Of a stretch of DNA of 64,000 nucleotides, positions 33,201-44,081 are shown piece by piece. A program made the translations under genes and the position numbers. Origin of the DNA: Scenedesmus sp. ARA3. Lineage: Eukaryota; Chlorophyta; Chlorophyceae; Sphaeropleales; Scenedesmaceae. Below the pieces are notes generated by a model. The model had not been told where the DNA came from, did no database searches, and saw nothing but the letters and a program-made list of their open reading frames with translations. The stretch's first letter is position 1; each line of letters opens with the position of its first letter. The stretch lies in the NCBI GenBank assembly GCA_004335835.1, contig RWJK01001639.1, forward strand, positions 37,226 to 101,225, in the 5' to 3' direction.

Positions 33201-35902
33201 CCACGCTCCGGCCTCGTCTCATATTACTGTCCACATAACGCACACAACACATATGTGCCACCCCCGCAGGTGCCTCAACGCCATCCTGTCGTACATCCAC
33301 CGCGTGAAGCAGCTGCACGCGCGCAACGCAGCCTACGACCAGATCCTCAAGAAGAACGAGCAGATGTACGCGCTGCTGGCGCTGGTGGTGGGGCTGTGCC
33401 CTGCAGTGCAGTCCACGCTGGACGAGCACGTGCTGGTTGCACTCAAGGACAAGTTTGGGGAGAAGCTGCAGGTAAATAACTGTTATGACATGTTATTGTT
33501 ATGTTGTGGGTGGGTGGTGTTACGCCAGTGGTGGGGCTGTGCCCCGCAGTGCAGTCCACGCTGGACGAGCACGTGCTTGTTGCACTGAAGGACAAGTTTG
33601 GGGAGAAGCTGCAGGTGAACAACTGTTATGATATGTTATTGTTATGTTATCAACTGTTATTTTTGTGGGTTGGTGGTGTTACGTTGTTGGTGGTGGGGCT
33701 GCGCCTGCAGTGCAGGCCACGCTGGACGAGCACGTGCTGGTTGCACTCAAGGACAAGTTTGGGGAGAAGCTGCAGGTGAAACAATGTGTTACAACATTGT
33801 GCCATGATGTTACCCTTTGGTTGTTGATGGAGCGACCATCGCTGTGGTTTGCCATGCAGTGGCCTTTTGTTTGTCAGGTGGCGTCAGTTGGCATAGGATG
33901 GGTGTGAAGCTGTTAGCGTCCGCGCTGCAGTGCGTTCTGCTGCTGGGAAGTGATGCCTTGAAATCACACAATGCTTTGTCCCGAAAGTCGTTCAACGGCC
34001 CATGTGGGAATTTTTACGCTGATCCCAGCAGTACATAGCCTGTGATCTGCATGCTGGTCGTAATGCTTTCATTTTTAGACCTACCGAACACTGGAAGCAT
34101 CTCGTGCATCTCCCATCTGTTCTGCTGCATGCATGCTGTCTTGCAGCTTCTGTTTACGGCGACCAAGATCCACTGGTTCCGCAAGGCTTCGCTTGCCTTC
34201 CTTACCCTGTCTTATGTGTCACCCTTCCCATCATTTCTGGCCTGTGCCTGCAGCGCATGTTCCGTGGCGACGAGGGCCCGTTTGACGAGGCCTTCATGTT
34301 CGGCTGCATGCTCACCTCTTGTTGCCTGCTGTCCGAATGCCTGCTGCTTTGCAGCGCATGTTCCGCGGCGATGAGGGCCTGTTCGATGAGGCTTTCATGT
34401 ACGGCTGCCCCAAGTTCATCACAGCAGCACCACCAGCCTATGACAACCCCTCAGCAGCAGGCCCACAGGAGGTGAGCACTGAGGCACAGGAAGGGATGGA
34501 CTGCAGCATGCACTGCCTTCAAACAGCTCAGATAGATGCAGTTGTAGGCATTAGCATGCACACGCCAGCATACGACAACCCCTCAGCAGCAGGCCCGCAG
34601 GAGGTGAGCACTGAGGCTTCAGCAGCAGGGCTGCAGTGCAGTGAGAGCTGCATAAGAGGGTGAACAGCTGTACGAATGGCACACCTAGTCATGTGCTTAA
34701 TGCACAGTCACCGCTTGGGCAACATGTAGCAAAAGCACTGATTAACAACACAAGCAGGCAGCGACAAGGATACTGTTTTTGTCTTTGTGGAACAGAAAGG
34801 CAGCACGGATTCGCGCCAGCCATCCCTGCAGATACACCCTGTTTACTGCTGCAGCCTGCTGCATCGCGGCGGATCCGACATATATGCTGATGTATCTATG
34901 TGTCGCCGTTTGACTCGCTGCACTGGCAGGCCTACCTGCGCCAGCACAGCCTGTTTCCAGCACCTCCCCAAGTCATCGGTTACTCCTTTACTGTTTAAAA
35001 TTGTGTTTTGCGATGTTGCTGTCGCGCTCTCCTGCAGGCGTACCTGCGCCAGCGCAGCCTGTTCCTGCGCCAGGTGGGCGGCGTGTCGCGGCTGCCGCTG
35101 CTGAAGCAGTACCTGCTGCTGTACAGCAGCATCAGCCTGCCCAAGCTGGCGGGGCTGCTGGAGACAGACGAGGCCACGCTGCGCACTGCACTGGCCTGCC
35201 TCAAGAAGTCCAACTACTGGTGCGTCGCATGGGTTCGTTTAAATGTTTTTGAGCTTTTCAGGATGTTGTTATTCACAGCTGACAAGCCCGCGCTGCGTCA
35301 TGAGTCCTCCACTGCTGGTGGTGTTGCATGAATGAGCAGCCCGTTCAGACACAACTGGATTTACGCCCTTCTGTCTGCCTGCCGTCATGCTTTTGTTTCC
35401 TTGCTTGCTGCTTCATTCCGCAGCCTGCAGTGGGATGGTGGCCGCGACATGACCAGCGGCAGCTTCACCTCAACAGCAGACATCGACTTCTACATTGACG
35501 TGGACACAGCAACGGGAGCAGAGCTGGTCATGCTCAGCGACAACATCACCACGCGCCACCAGGTGCGCTGCCGCTGCTGCTGCTGCTGCTGCTTCTGTGT
35601 TGGTATGCTTGCCTGCTTTGTAAGCCCTTAAATGCTGTTCAAACCAATAAACCAGCACTCCTGTGTTGCAAGAGGTCAGGTTTGTTGATCCAATCGGTCA
35701 TCATCCTTTGCATCAGCCCATGCTGGTTGATAAGTCATCGGATCTGCGGTTGCAGTGAGCACTCGTGTCTCCCCTGCATGCGCTGCTGCTGCTGCTGCAG
35801 GCTGAGCTGCTGAGCCGGCACATTGTCAAGTTTGAGGCGATTGTGCGGGACCTGGAGGCGCCGCCAGTGGCAGCAGCAGCACCAGCGCAGGCCGCATACT
35901 GA
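29575..35902 (+). CDS. EIF3L: eIF3 subunit L
   Basis: Cytosolic translation initiation factor 3 subunit L, 526 residues from eleven exons: 29575-29669, 29907-30054, 30756-30858, 31274-31419, 31737-31913, 32136-32305, 33270-33471, 34355-34471, 35038-35219, 35424-35562, 35801-35902. All phases agree. Family landmarks are the start (MAFRDYDPYERDYGIVPDIV), WNILDVLNVLQALID, GRCLNAILSYIHRVKQLHAR, the PCI-type C-terminal region (LPLLKQYLLLYSSISLPKLA) and DIDFYIDVDTATGAELVMLSD. Length is close to animal eIF3L (about 560). It joins eIF3e/k-type PCI subunits in the eIF3 scaffold. Introns 6 and 7 host four snoRNA-like elements. Introns 4, 7 and 8 carry copies of neighbouring exon ends. Confidence 0.95.
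31497..31556 (+). repeat. Copy of eIF3l exon 4 3' end plus donor
   Basis: The segment coding GK.AEEIELLKKCDK with GTG donor (true end 31419) recurs downstream at about 31504-31554. Confidence 0.85.
32452..32536 (+). ncRNA. Box C/D snoRNA-like element, copy 1
   Basis: In eIF3l intron 6. C box GTGATGC at 32458-32464 (UGAUG core intact, last base C not A), D box CTGA at 32528-32531. CTGGA (32452-32456) pairs with TCCAG (32532-32536) to close the ends. The interior blocks ATGAAATCACACAATGC, TTTGTCCCGAAAG and CCCATGTGGGAACTTTTACG are shared by the other copies. Intronic C/D snoRNAs in translation genes are common in plants and algae. The target is not assigned. Confidence 0.7.
32706..32790 (+). 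ncRNA. Box C/D snoRNA-like element, copy 2
   Basis: In eIF3l intron 6. C box GTGATGC at 32713-32719, D box CTGA at 32781-32784. CCAGGA (32706-32711) pairs with TCCCGG (32785-32790) with one mismatch. The block before box D reads GGGAACTTAAACG, unlike TTTTACG in copies 1, 3 and 4, so its guide may differ. Confidence 0.65.
32965..33045 (+). ncRNA. Box C/D snoRNA-like element, copy 3
   Basis: In eIF3l intron 6. C box GTGATGC at 32970-32976, D box CTGA at 33038-33041, closing pair GGGA (32965-32968) with TCCC (33042-33045). The interior is nearly identical to copy 1 except the variable spacer after CCGAAAG. Confidence 0.65.
33528..33779 (+). repeat. Two copies of eIF3l exon 7 3' end plus donor
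   Basis: The segment coding QSTLDEHVLVALKDKFGEKLQ with a GTGAA donor occurs at 33548-33615 and 33713-33776, after the true end at 33471. Each copy is followed by TGTTAT/TAACA-rich sequence. Confidence 0.9.
33940..34031 (+). ncRNA. Box C/D snoRNA-like element, copy 4
   Basis: In eIF3l intron 7. C box GTGATGC at 33950-33956, D box CTGA at 34019-34022. A perfect nine-base closing stem joins CTGCTGGGA (33940-33948) with TCCCAGCAG (34023-34031). This is the best-formed member of the family. Confidence 0.75.
34249..34312 (+). repeat. Copy of eIF3l exon 8 5' end
   Basis: Acceptor plus the segment coding RMFRGDEGPFDEAFMFGC precedes true exon 8 (34355, RMFRGDEGLFDEAFMYGC) by 101 bases and is open for the 20 or so residues shared. 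This could act as a mutually exclusive exon only if a donor follows; none is obvious. Confidence 0.85.
34558..34965 (+). repeat. Copies of eIF3l exon 8 end and exon 9 start
   Basis: The exon 8 end plus donor (coding AYDNPSAAGPQE, then GTGAGC; true end 34471) recurs at 34566-34604. An acceptor-side copy of exon 9 (GGCAG, then GCCTACCTGCGCCAGCACAG) lies at 34928-34962, before the true exon at 35038. Confidence 0.85.
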
Positions 35903-37193
35903 GCAGCCAGCTGAGCAATCAGTGCTTTCAATTGCAGTCGCAGCACTAGCCCAGGCTGCACACTGAGCGGGCAGCAGCAGGGATGGTAGCCGCGGCAGCA
36001 GTAGCTGCGATGGCAGCAGCAGTGGCGGCAGCAGCTGCAGGAGGCGGCACTGCAGCGTGCTGCAGCGGTTTGTAACACTCTAGGTTGCAACAGCAGTAGC
36101 AGCGAAGGGCAGCAGCAACCGCAGCAGTGTAAGCGGCAGCTGCTGGCATTTGACTTGCATGGTGCTGAGCGATTGTCAGTTCGCATGCTTCAGTTCATGC
36201 TGCCAGCTTGAACGTCGAGTGTGATTGTGTTTGCGGGCAGCAGGCATTGTGTGTGGGACGCAGTACAGGTGGAGCAGAAGCAGGTTGTTATGTTGTCGAG
36301 GAAGGCTTTTACAGTGCACGTGGCTTTTACAGTGCACGTGGCTCAGCGTTGTCAGTCGCAGGGCATGCCCAACAGCAGCAGGACATGCAGCAGCAGGGCG
36401 TGGTCTTCCTTGTGTGATACACACCATGATGTGTCAGGGGATGAGTGTAAACGGTTCCTGATGTCCACAGAATCAAGGTAATCACATACGTTTTCTCAGA
36501 TGGCAGGGAGGCAATCGTGTTGCCTGTGTAACCGCTACGGATGTGAGTCATATGTGACAGGCTTTTGGTACCGGCTCATGCAGCGCACGTGCCTTCTTGG
36601 AGGTGGAATATTCAGGCGACAGCTGGCGAGCGTTTTAAACAAAATGCCCAGTCACGCTTATGTTGCATTGTGCATGTGCTTGTAATGAATGGAACCCGCG
36701 ACTTTCTTCAAGAAGTATAAAGTTATAAGGCCAGCCTGCAGCTGAGCCCTGGGCCTTCATGGAGGCCAGCACTGCAGGCTGCAGTGCCGCCTTGAGCTGG
36801 AGCTGCGCCACTGTGGGAAAAACGATGGGACAGCGGCAATTACTTTCGGATGCTGTCTCTGCTCATACTCTTCACACCTCAAGTCTGAACTGGATGTTCA
36901 CTTCATGTTCATGTTTATGGCAACCCATACAACACTTCTGTCGCGGCTGAGAGCCAAGATGCCAACAGTGCTGTTACAAAAGCAACAAATGCCTCCGTCC
37001 ACTTCAGTGCAGCACACCCTTCTTGACGCCTCAGGGCCTGCTACCTACGGCGCATGCTGCCTGCACTGGGCCGCCAAGAGCGCAGCAACAACGCAATGCA
37101 ACTCGCTAAATCGCTTCCCAAAACTCCCTCCAGACCGTGGGCAGCAACATTGGTAAAGCTGCAGTCATCCAGATAGATTCTGATCAAGCACCT

Positions 37194-37232
<39 letters not shown>

Positions 37233-37614
37233 CAGCCAGAAACACAGAACCGGAGGTGTCGTCCTCAAAAGCGCCACAATAAGTCAAGACGTTGCAACTT
37301 TTGCAACAGCACCCACTACATGTGATCATAGAAGCAAACCACACCACACAGTAATACTTTTGAGCTGCCAGAGTCCAGGCTCACCTAATGCAGCTGGTTG
37401 CCTGTGTAGTTGCTGTGTGCGCCACAAGCGTGCCAACACCCGATGTGGTGCTGCTTCGTCGCCGCACGGCACCGCTGCTGCTGCTGCTGCCTGGCTGCAG
37501 CTGCTGCTGTTCATGCTGCATATGTCTGTGACAACAACGCTGCAACTGGGACCGACTGGCCACCTGGCTGAACCTGCTGCCGCTGCGACAGCAGCTGCGC
37601 TCGCATTCTATCGT
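35903..37614. other. Intergenic region between convergent genes
   Basis: The 3' flanks of eIF3l and the MYND gene. It contains CAG-rich stretches and a perfect two-copy repeat GGCTTTTACAGTGCACGT at 36304-36340. No coding frame is supported. Confidence 0.5.
36071..36075 (+). terminator. TGTAA poly(A) signal candidate of eIF3l
   Basis: TGTAA, the usual green-algal polyadenylation signal, lies 169 bases after the eIF3l stop, the first one downstream. Confidence 0.4.
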
Positions 37615-37871
37615 TCAGCGCTCAACCCTCATCCCGCATGCTGCCATGCGCCTGCAGCCCTTCTTGTGGTTCCTCCAGCCAGCAGCCTGGCAGGCAGCGC
37701 TGCAGTAGCGGCAGCCGCACCCCGCACACACGTGGCGCGCGGCTGCCGCCTCCGACACACCACGCAGCTCTGCGCACCCGGGGTTGTTGCATACCACAGG
37801 CAGCGGCGCAACAGCTGTCAGCGCTTTGCTGCGAGACAGCGCATCCTCATACAGCTCCTGCAGGCGCTGTG

Positions 37872-37920
<49 letters not shown>

Positions 37921-38094
37921 TGCTGTTGCTGCTGCCGGTTGTTGTGCAGGGGTGGCAGCGGCCGCCTTATCTGCCTCAACACTGCCCTTGAGCACAGGAA
38001 TGACAAGTCCGCTCCACTGCATGTGATCAGCAGCTGCAGCCGCCAGCTTGCGCGACTCATGCAGCCGCAGCAGGTGGCGCCACCGCACAGCTTG

Positions 38095-38139
<45 letters not shown>

Positions 38140-38415
38140 ACGTCCCAGCAGCGCATCAGGTGCCGATTGGACTGTGGGGGCTGCTGGTGCTGCTGCTGCT
38201 GCTGCTGCTGCTGCTGCGGGGCCAGCGTCCTTGTCAGCTGCTGGTGGCTGATCCTGCAGCTGCTGCACAATGAGCCATAACTCGAAGATCAGCGGAGCAC
38301 CCAGCTGCAAGTATGCCCGCGTGATGCCACCTGCCGCTGCCCCTGCAGCACGCAAGCCTGGAAGGAACCTGATAATCAGCACTGCAAGGAACACAGCGCT
38401 TGCTTTGGCCTGCTG

Positions 38416-38453
<38 letters not shown>

Positions 38454-39988
38454 TGCTGCCGCTGCTGCTGCAGCTGTGAGCCATTCGTTTCGTTGCTGCC
38501 TTCAATGCAGTGACCACGCTCTGCAGGAAGTTGATCACACTGGCAGGCCACACCCCACTGACATTTTTAGCAGATGCTGCGCTGATCACGTCGTTGCACT
38601 GCGCGCCAGGTGCTGTCCACAGCTTCAGTGTACTGCACAGCGCAGAGGCTAATGCTGCTGTTGCTGCTGAGTCGTCCAGCAGATCTGCCAGTCCTTTAGT
38701 GCCGATCTTGGCTGCTGCATGTGTCACTAGTGACACAAGGCTTATAGCAGTGACTGCATCGAGCTGCCCTGACCTCGCGCAGATGTCCAGGAACTGGAAC
38801 AAGGGCACTGGGTGCTTGCGTGCCAACTGGCTGACGAACAGATCTCTTTGGGTGGCAAAGGCGTCTGTTTTGTCATCTGTGTAATGTGGAAACACCACAG
38901 CAGGGAGGTGCAGGAGCCAACTGTGAATCTACGACCAGCTACTGAGTTGTGCATCTGCTGTTTGAGGCAGGTCCAGCTACAGCAGGCAGTCAACAGCTGC
39001 ACAGTCAGATATGAATGCATTGTGCAAGGGCTGCATTGCTGACGAGTGCCACAGGGTGCTCGCTGACTGGTGCTAAGATGCCAATTATGCATGGCATCTG
39101 ACAGAGGAAGCATCAAACCCTGTCACAGTTTTGAACGAGTGTCATGCAAAGCAACACCACGACCGTCAATGTCTGTATATGACAGCTGCAAAATGTGTTC
39201 GGCCTATGTGTTCATCCCGTTGTGGCTCATATCATCAAAGATGGTGCCAGGAACCACATGTAACTATCCTCCCTCAAAACAGATAAGCCACCCACCCGAA
39301 GGTGCCCGCAGCACAGCCAGCAGCTCGCGTGCTGTCACTCCGTCTGTCAGCTGCAGCTGGCTGTCCAGGCTGCCGCAGTGCACAGCCAGCGTCATCGCTT
39401 GCAGCAGCACCAGCCCCCCACCCTGCTGCAGCAGCTGCATCGGCTGCTGCCACTGCCCACGCGCCCAGACTTGGGACATCTGCGCCTGCAGCAGCTGGCA
39501 GCACCTGGAGATGAGGATCTCTGCTGGCATCAGCTGCGTGCGTGCCTGCTGCAGAGAGGCAGCAGCCTGTCCTGTTATTGACTCTGCAGCTGCCTGCAGC
39601 AAGGCCTGCTGCTCAGCTGGCAGCAGCAGATACTGCCGCTGCCATTCCCCAGCTGCCCGCAGCAGCAGCTCCGCTGTCAGCTGCAGCGCTGCGGCAGACA
39701 GCACAAGCGAGTTGCTGCTGCTGCTGCTGCTGCTGGTGCAGCAGCTGCATTGTGTGTGCCCCTCCACATGCAGCAGCAGCAGTGAGGCCATTGCTTGTGC
39801 TGAACGGAACAGCAAACCGCACTGCCTCTCAGGGTATTCGGCATACTCCTCACTAGCCTGTGCAACGGCTTCAGCTTGCGCCTCTAACATGACTGTTGAC
39901 GGCAGCAGCTGCTGCCCAGCCTGCGGGTCAGGCAGCAGCAGCAGGTCGCCACGCATGCGCCTGCCTAGCTGCTGCGACAGCCGTCGCC

Positions 39989-40031
<43 letters not shown>

Positions 40032-40215
40032 TATCTGCAAGCAGCGCAATGCAAGAAGCTGCAGTGTAGCTTCTGCTATGGCTGCATTCAACGCGAATGC
40101 GCTGCAATCGACGCCTTTGTAGACGCGCATGGATGCTGCAACACCGACCAGGCCATCTGCAAGCGAGGTGATGTCATCCGCGATCACGCGAAGATACTTG
40201 TGACTACCTGCATCA

Positions 40216-40254
<39 letters not shown>

Positions 40255-41029
40255 CTGGCGCTTCTACCCCTGCCGCTGCTGCTGCTGCTGTTCATCCGGT
40301 GGATAGACACTGCTGCACCTGCCACGTTGCCGCCCGGCAGAGCTTGCATCAGGCCTGCACCCACTGCATAATTCAGCAGCTGCCGCAGCAGCTCAGCTGT
40401 CCATGGCCAGTCCATGCCAGCATGGCTGGCCCAGCTGTCGCTTGTAACAATGGCTGCCGTGGATCTGCACAGCCTGACCACTGCAAACATGCTGCTGCCT
40501 TCCAGCGGCTGCCCAGCTACTGCAAGCAGCGTTGTGGACTGCCAAAGGAAGTCAGGCAGCTCCTGCGGCAGGTCTGCAGCAGAAACGCATGCAGTGGCAG
40601 CAGTGGTGGTATGCTGCAACAGGTAGTGTATCAGCCCAGCGGACCTTTGACAGTGGCCAAGCAGTTGGTGCGCACTGAAACACAGTGTCGTGTAGCCAAA
40701 GAGTCTGCATTGTCTCATCTTCTCTTTCATGTGCAGATCAGCGACAAGTCAAACATAGCAGTACATACTGTGCATGCCCTCAGTCGTAGTGAGTTGTTTC
40801 TCCTTGCGGCAGTTGAAGAAGTCACCCTGCTTCACTCCACAGCAAAGGCTGCGTAACGTTGCCGTGGTCGCATCAACCTGTTGCTAGCAGCCAGCAGAAT
40901 GCTCACATGCACCGTATGCGCATCGCGCTGGAGACAGCAGTCACAGGATGAGCTGTAATGCTTTAACGCTCACAGGCCGGTGGTCAAACATCGTAGCTCA
41001 CCAGCATTGACCAGCCCACAGGCTGCTGG

Positions 41030-41064
<35 letters not shown>

Positions 41065-41114
41065 AAACATCCTAGCTCACCAGCATTGACCAGCTCACAG
41101 GCTGCTGGTGCTGG

Positions 41115-41146
<32 letters not shown>

Positions 41147-42365
41147 AAACATCGTAGCTCACCAGCATTGACCAGCTCCTCTGCAGCTTGCACCCACAGC
41201 TTGGCATTGCTGCAGCGCTGCGACACCAGCTGCAGTAAGGCGCCCAGTGCTGCACGCAGCACAGATCAGAGAGCACACAGCACAGATCAGGTCAGATCAG
41301 ATCAGATCAGAGAGCACACAGCACTCAGCACAGATTAGAGAGCACACACAGCACAGCAGCGCCAGCATCAGTCGACGGCTCTATCAGCAGAGCGCAGCAT
41401 GCAATGTCCAGGGCAGCAACGGACGAGGCTCCAAGCATCAGCAGTCAGCAGCAGGTTTGTGTGCAAGCGATGCTCTAAAGATGCATGCACTGCCGTGGCA
41501 GCAGGTGTGTCAAGCATCCTGGAGCTAATCAACTGCTGCAGCGGGCACTGCCCACTGGTCGTGTATGCTGCGTGCTGGTCACAGCCCGTGTTGAATGCTT
41601 CTGCTCGCTTCTCATGCCTACTGCTGCTGGTGAACAAGCAACGGCCGCTGTCAGCTGATAACACACTGCCGCTGCTGCTGCTGCTGCTGCTGCTGTCCCT
41701 GCGCACCTTGGCTGCATGCTAGCCACAGCGCGCCATAGCCCACGCTGTGTGCAAAACCCGGCTGCTGTGCTGCCTGTTCATGCAGGTGCAGCAGCTTTGG
41801 CCGCTGCTACAGCCACACCAGCAGCCGGGCAAGCGTTGACACTCCCCGCGCAGCAAGCACAGCTTGCAGGAACTGCTCTGTTTGCCCAGCAGTCTCCTCT
41901 CCCTGTATGTCAAGCACCTCATCTACACAAAGCTTGAGCACCGCAACCTCGCCGCTTGTTTGCTTGAATACTGCTGCTTGTTTTGAAGTGATGCGGTCTG
42001 ATGGTGGCCGCTGCAGCAGCTTGACTTGTGCTGACTGCTTCCAGAAGCGGCTCAGGAGCGACGCTGCAGCAGCACCATTTCTGTACAGCTGCGTATAAAC
42101 GCAGAACACAGCAACGGTTGATTATCACTATGCACGGTTCAATGCGCTTCACGAGGCGCCACAGCAATATGCTACTGCTACCACTGCTACTGCTCAGGCT
42201 GCTGCTGTCAGATTGTGGTTGAATGTCAGGCATTGCGCTAGCTAGTCGTGCATAGAAACCCGCAATGTTCCGCCCGTGAGCTATCTTTACCTCAGCAAAC
42301 AGCTCGGAAACGGGCAGGCGCCCTGCATCATACTCCACCAACAAGTGTTCCAGATGGCTATCCAT
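37615..42365 (-). CDS. Large MYND zinc-finger protein
   Basis: Minus-strand, multi-exon. Well-supported exons: 42136-42365 (start, MDSHLEHLLVEYDAGRLPVS), 41819-42080 (QFLQAVLAARGVSTLARLL), 39296-40674 and 37615-38876 (all with matching phase at their shared junctions). An exon ending near 41161 (LGALLQLVSQRCSNAKLWVQ) and one in 41390-41700 are likely but unplaced. The C-terminal ~50 residues are a MYND finger (CNNPGC, then HVCAGCGCRYCSAACQAAGW, then HKKGC), a zinc-binding protein-interaction module. Upstream is a long helical, repeat-like region (LLRQLLNYAVGAGLMQAL; FLDICARSGQLDAVTAISLV) broken by poly-Ser, poly-Gln and poly-Ala tracts from CAG/CTG expansion. Function unknown; probably a scaffold or regulator. 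Similar MYND proteins form big families in green algae. Confidence 0.65.
37875..37920. repeat. (CAG)15 tract in MYND gene
   Basis: About 15 CAG units, read on the minus strand as CTG/GCT and coding poly-Ala between ~A-rich segments about 100 residues before the C-terminus. Confidence 0.95.
40975..41170 (-). repeat. Three copies of a MYND exon end plus donor
   Basis: The plus-strand unit GGTCAAACATCGTAGCTCACC, AGCATTGACCAG recurs at 40980, 41062 and 41143, separated by CTG runs. In minus sense each holds GAGCTGGTCAATGCTG followed by donor GTGAGC. The unit at 41143-41175 is continuous with the putative exon at 41161-41260; the other two lie downstream in gene sense. Confidence 0.8.
41262..41357. 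repeat. AGAGAGCACACAGCACAGATC short tandem repeat
   Basis: Irregular tandem units of CAGCACAGATCAG and AGAGAGCACACAGCAC, with a (AGATC)n core at 41289-41310, sit in an intron of the MYND gene. Confidence 0.8.
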
Positions 42366-43585
42366 GGCGATGTCAGCCCGCTGACTTACTTCGCTGTCAG
42401 ATCATCGTTTAAATCTCAGTTTATTCAGCAATTGCTCCCTGACGCAGTTGCTGAGAATGCGGAGATTGCTACAGGTGTGTTCCCATGTGCTCCCTTGTGC
42501 TTCTACTCAACATACATTGCACGAATGTGATCTGCGACAAAGTTGCAGAACCGCTCTCGAAATAGCATGCTGTTGTACCAAGCTTTTTCTGAACTGCGAT
42601 GACCTACAAGAACAAGCACAAGCTATTGAGCGGGTTCTGACACGGCCAGTGACACCGCTCAGGGTTTAACCCACTCTCAACTGCCAACTCTGCCTTTGAC
42701 CTGAGCCTCATTGCAGCTTCGCTACATAGCCGAACATCATGCTGAACAACCAAGCTTGGCGGGCGTAAAGGGCCACCAGCAGACAGTCGAGTACGTCATT
42801 GGCCGAACCCTATAATACTGTTATTGTGGCGATCACAGCCAGCGCTGCTGTGCTGGCATCATGCTGACATGATGTCAGTGGTTGATTGCAGTGCAGCTGA
42901 GCGGCTAGCAGCTGCAGTTCCGTTGTGCATGTCCGTGCAAGCAGCCACAGGGCTTTGCGTCCCTGCCCGTCACATTACATACCCACCTTGCCGCTGCTTT
43001 GCCACATGGCAACGTCAGTGCCTTGACGTCAGTGGCCGCCACTTATGGCATAAGTGTGGTGATGGGACACAACACAGCAAAACTCTCCCTTTACGACTAC
43101 GTGCAAGCACGCACATGCACACACAGTGTGCACAGGCAGAGCAGCCGCTGCTCAGTGCGGCACCAGCGCAACTGTGCGCTCCCGCAGATGCATCAGCAAC
43201 TCGATGAAGCAGAACAGCCCTCGAAACCACCAAGCCGGTGCAATTGAACTGTTCAAAGCCCCCATTTGGAAAAAGAATGGTACTTCTGCGGCAGCCTTAG
43301 CAACAGCCTGCTCTTGCTGGTGGCCCGGGTCATGCCTCCTGTATTGCCCACAACACATATTCTGTTGATAGCCCACCTACGCATTATACTACATGACACA
43401 CACGCCCTAAGCCGCCAGCAGTGCTTGCAGGCATTGAGCGGCACATATCAACGAACCAGCTGCTGCACATATACCGCCAACCTGCCCTGCCTGGTGCTTT
43501 CACTACAAACTAGCTCCCGCAGTGCCTACGCCAGCTGCTGCACAGCGCCAGCACTGCAGCGCATTGCAATGCTGCTGCCACCGCC

Positions 43586-43619
<34 letters not shown>

Positions 43620-44081
43620 AGCTCCTGCCCCTGCTGGGTGTCCTGCCCCAGGCTTTTACTGCTGCCTGCAGTGCAGTGGCCGTGGCCAGGGTGCCGAGGG
43701 CCAGTGTGCTCCAAGACGGCAGTGCTGCTGCTGCTGCAGAGGCCTGCTGCTGAGCTGCCGGGTGCCTGCAGGAAAAGCAGCAGGTGGCCGTCAGCAGCCA
43801 AACAAGCAGCAGGCTTGCTGCATGTGCGCATATCCTACTACAACTTTGCAAAGGCTGACATGCTGTGTGGGGTGCTGCAGGCCATACACCAGCACGAGCT
43901 CTGCCTCAAATGGTACGTGACAGGCTTGCAGGGACGGTTACAGTCACCTCCTGCAAACCCGGCGTCAAGTATCCGCCTCCATATGTTGCCGTGCAGCCTT
44001 CTGGCAGGAGCAGCCGTGCCTGTGCACCACCTCAGCTGCTGTGACAATTTGTTACCTTAGCCAGCAGCTGCAGCTACTCAC
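42366..44081. other. Unresolved region with coding-like segments
   Basis: Between the divergently placed start of the MYND gene and the 3' end of FolD. Plus-strand pieces look coding: MAIHGDVSPLTYFAVRSS (from ATG 42354, overlapping the MYND start by 12 bases), LRYIAEHHAEQPSLAGVKGH (~42720-42790), HLAAALPHGNVSALTSVAAT (~42980-43090) and HVRISYYNFAKADMLCGVLQ (~43820-43880). I could not join them into one gene or name a family. This may be a small unknown gene or a relic. The TTACA at 43938-43942 (TGTAA on the minus strand) may be the FolD poly(A) signal. Confidence 0.35.

Noticed and set aside
41262..41357. CRISPR-like direct repeats
   Set aside because: Irregular short tandem repeats without unique spacers, in a eukaryotic intron.
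43266..44060. 264-codon plus-strand open frame as one protein
   Set aside because: Most of it is Leu/Cys-rich reading of CTG repeats; only the segment near 43820-43910 looks coding.
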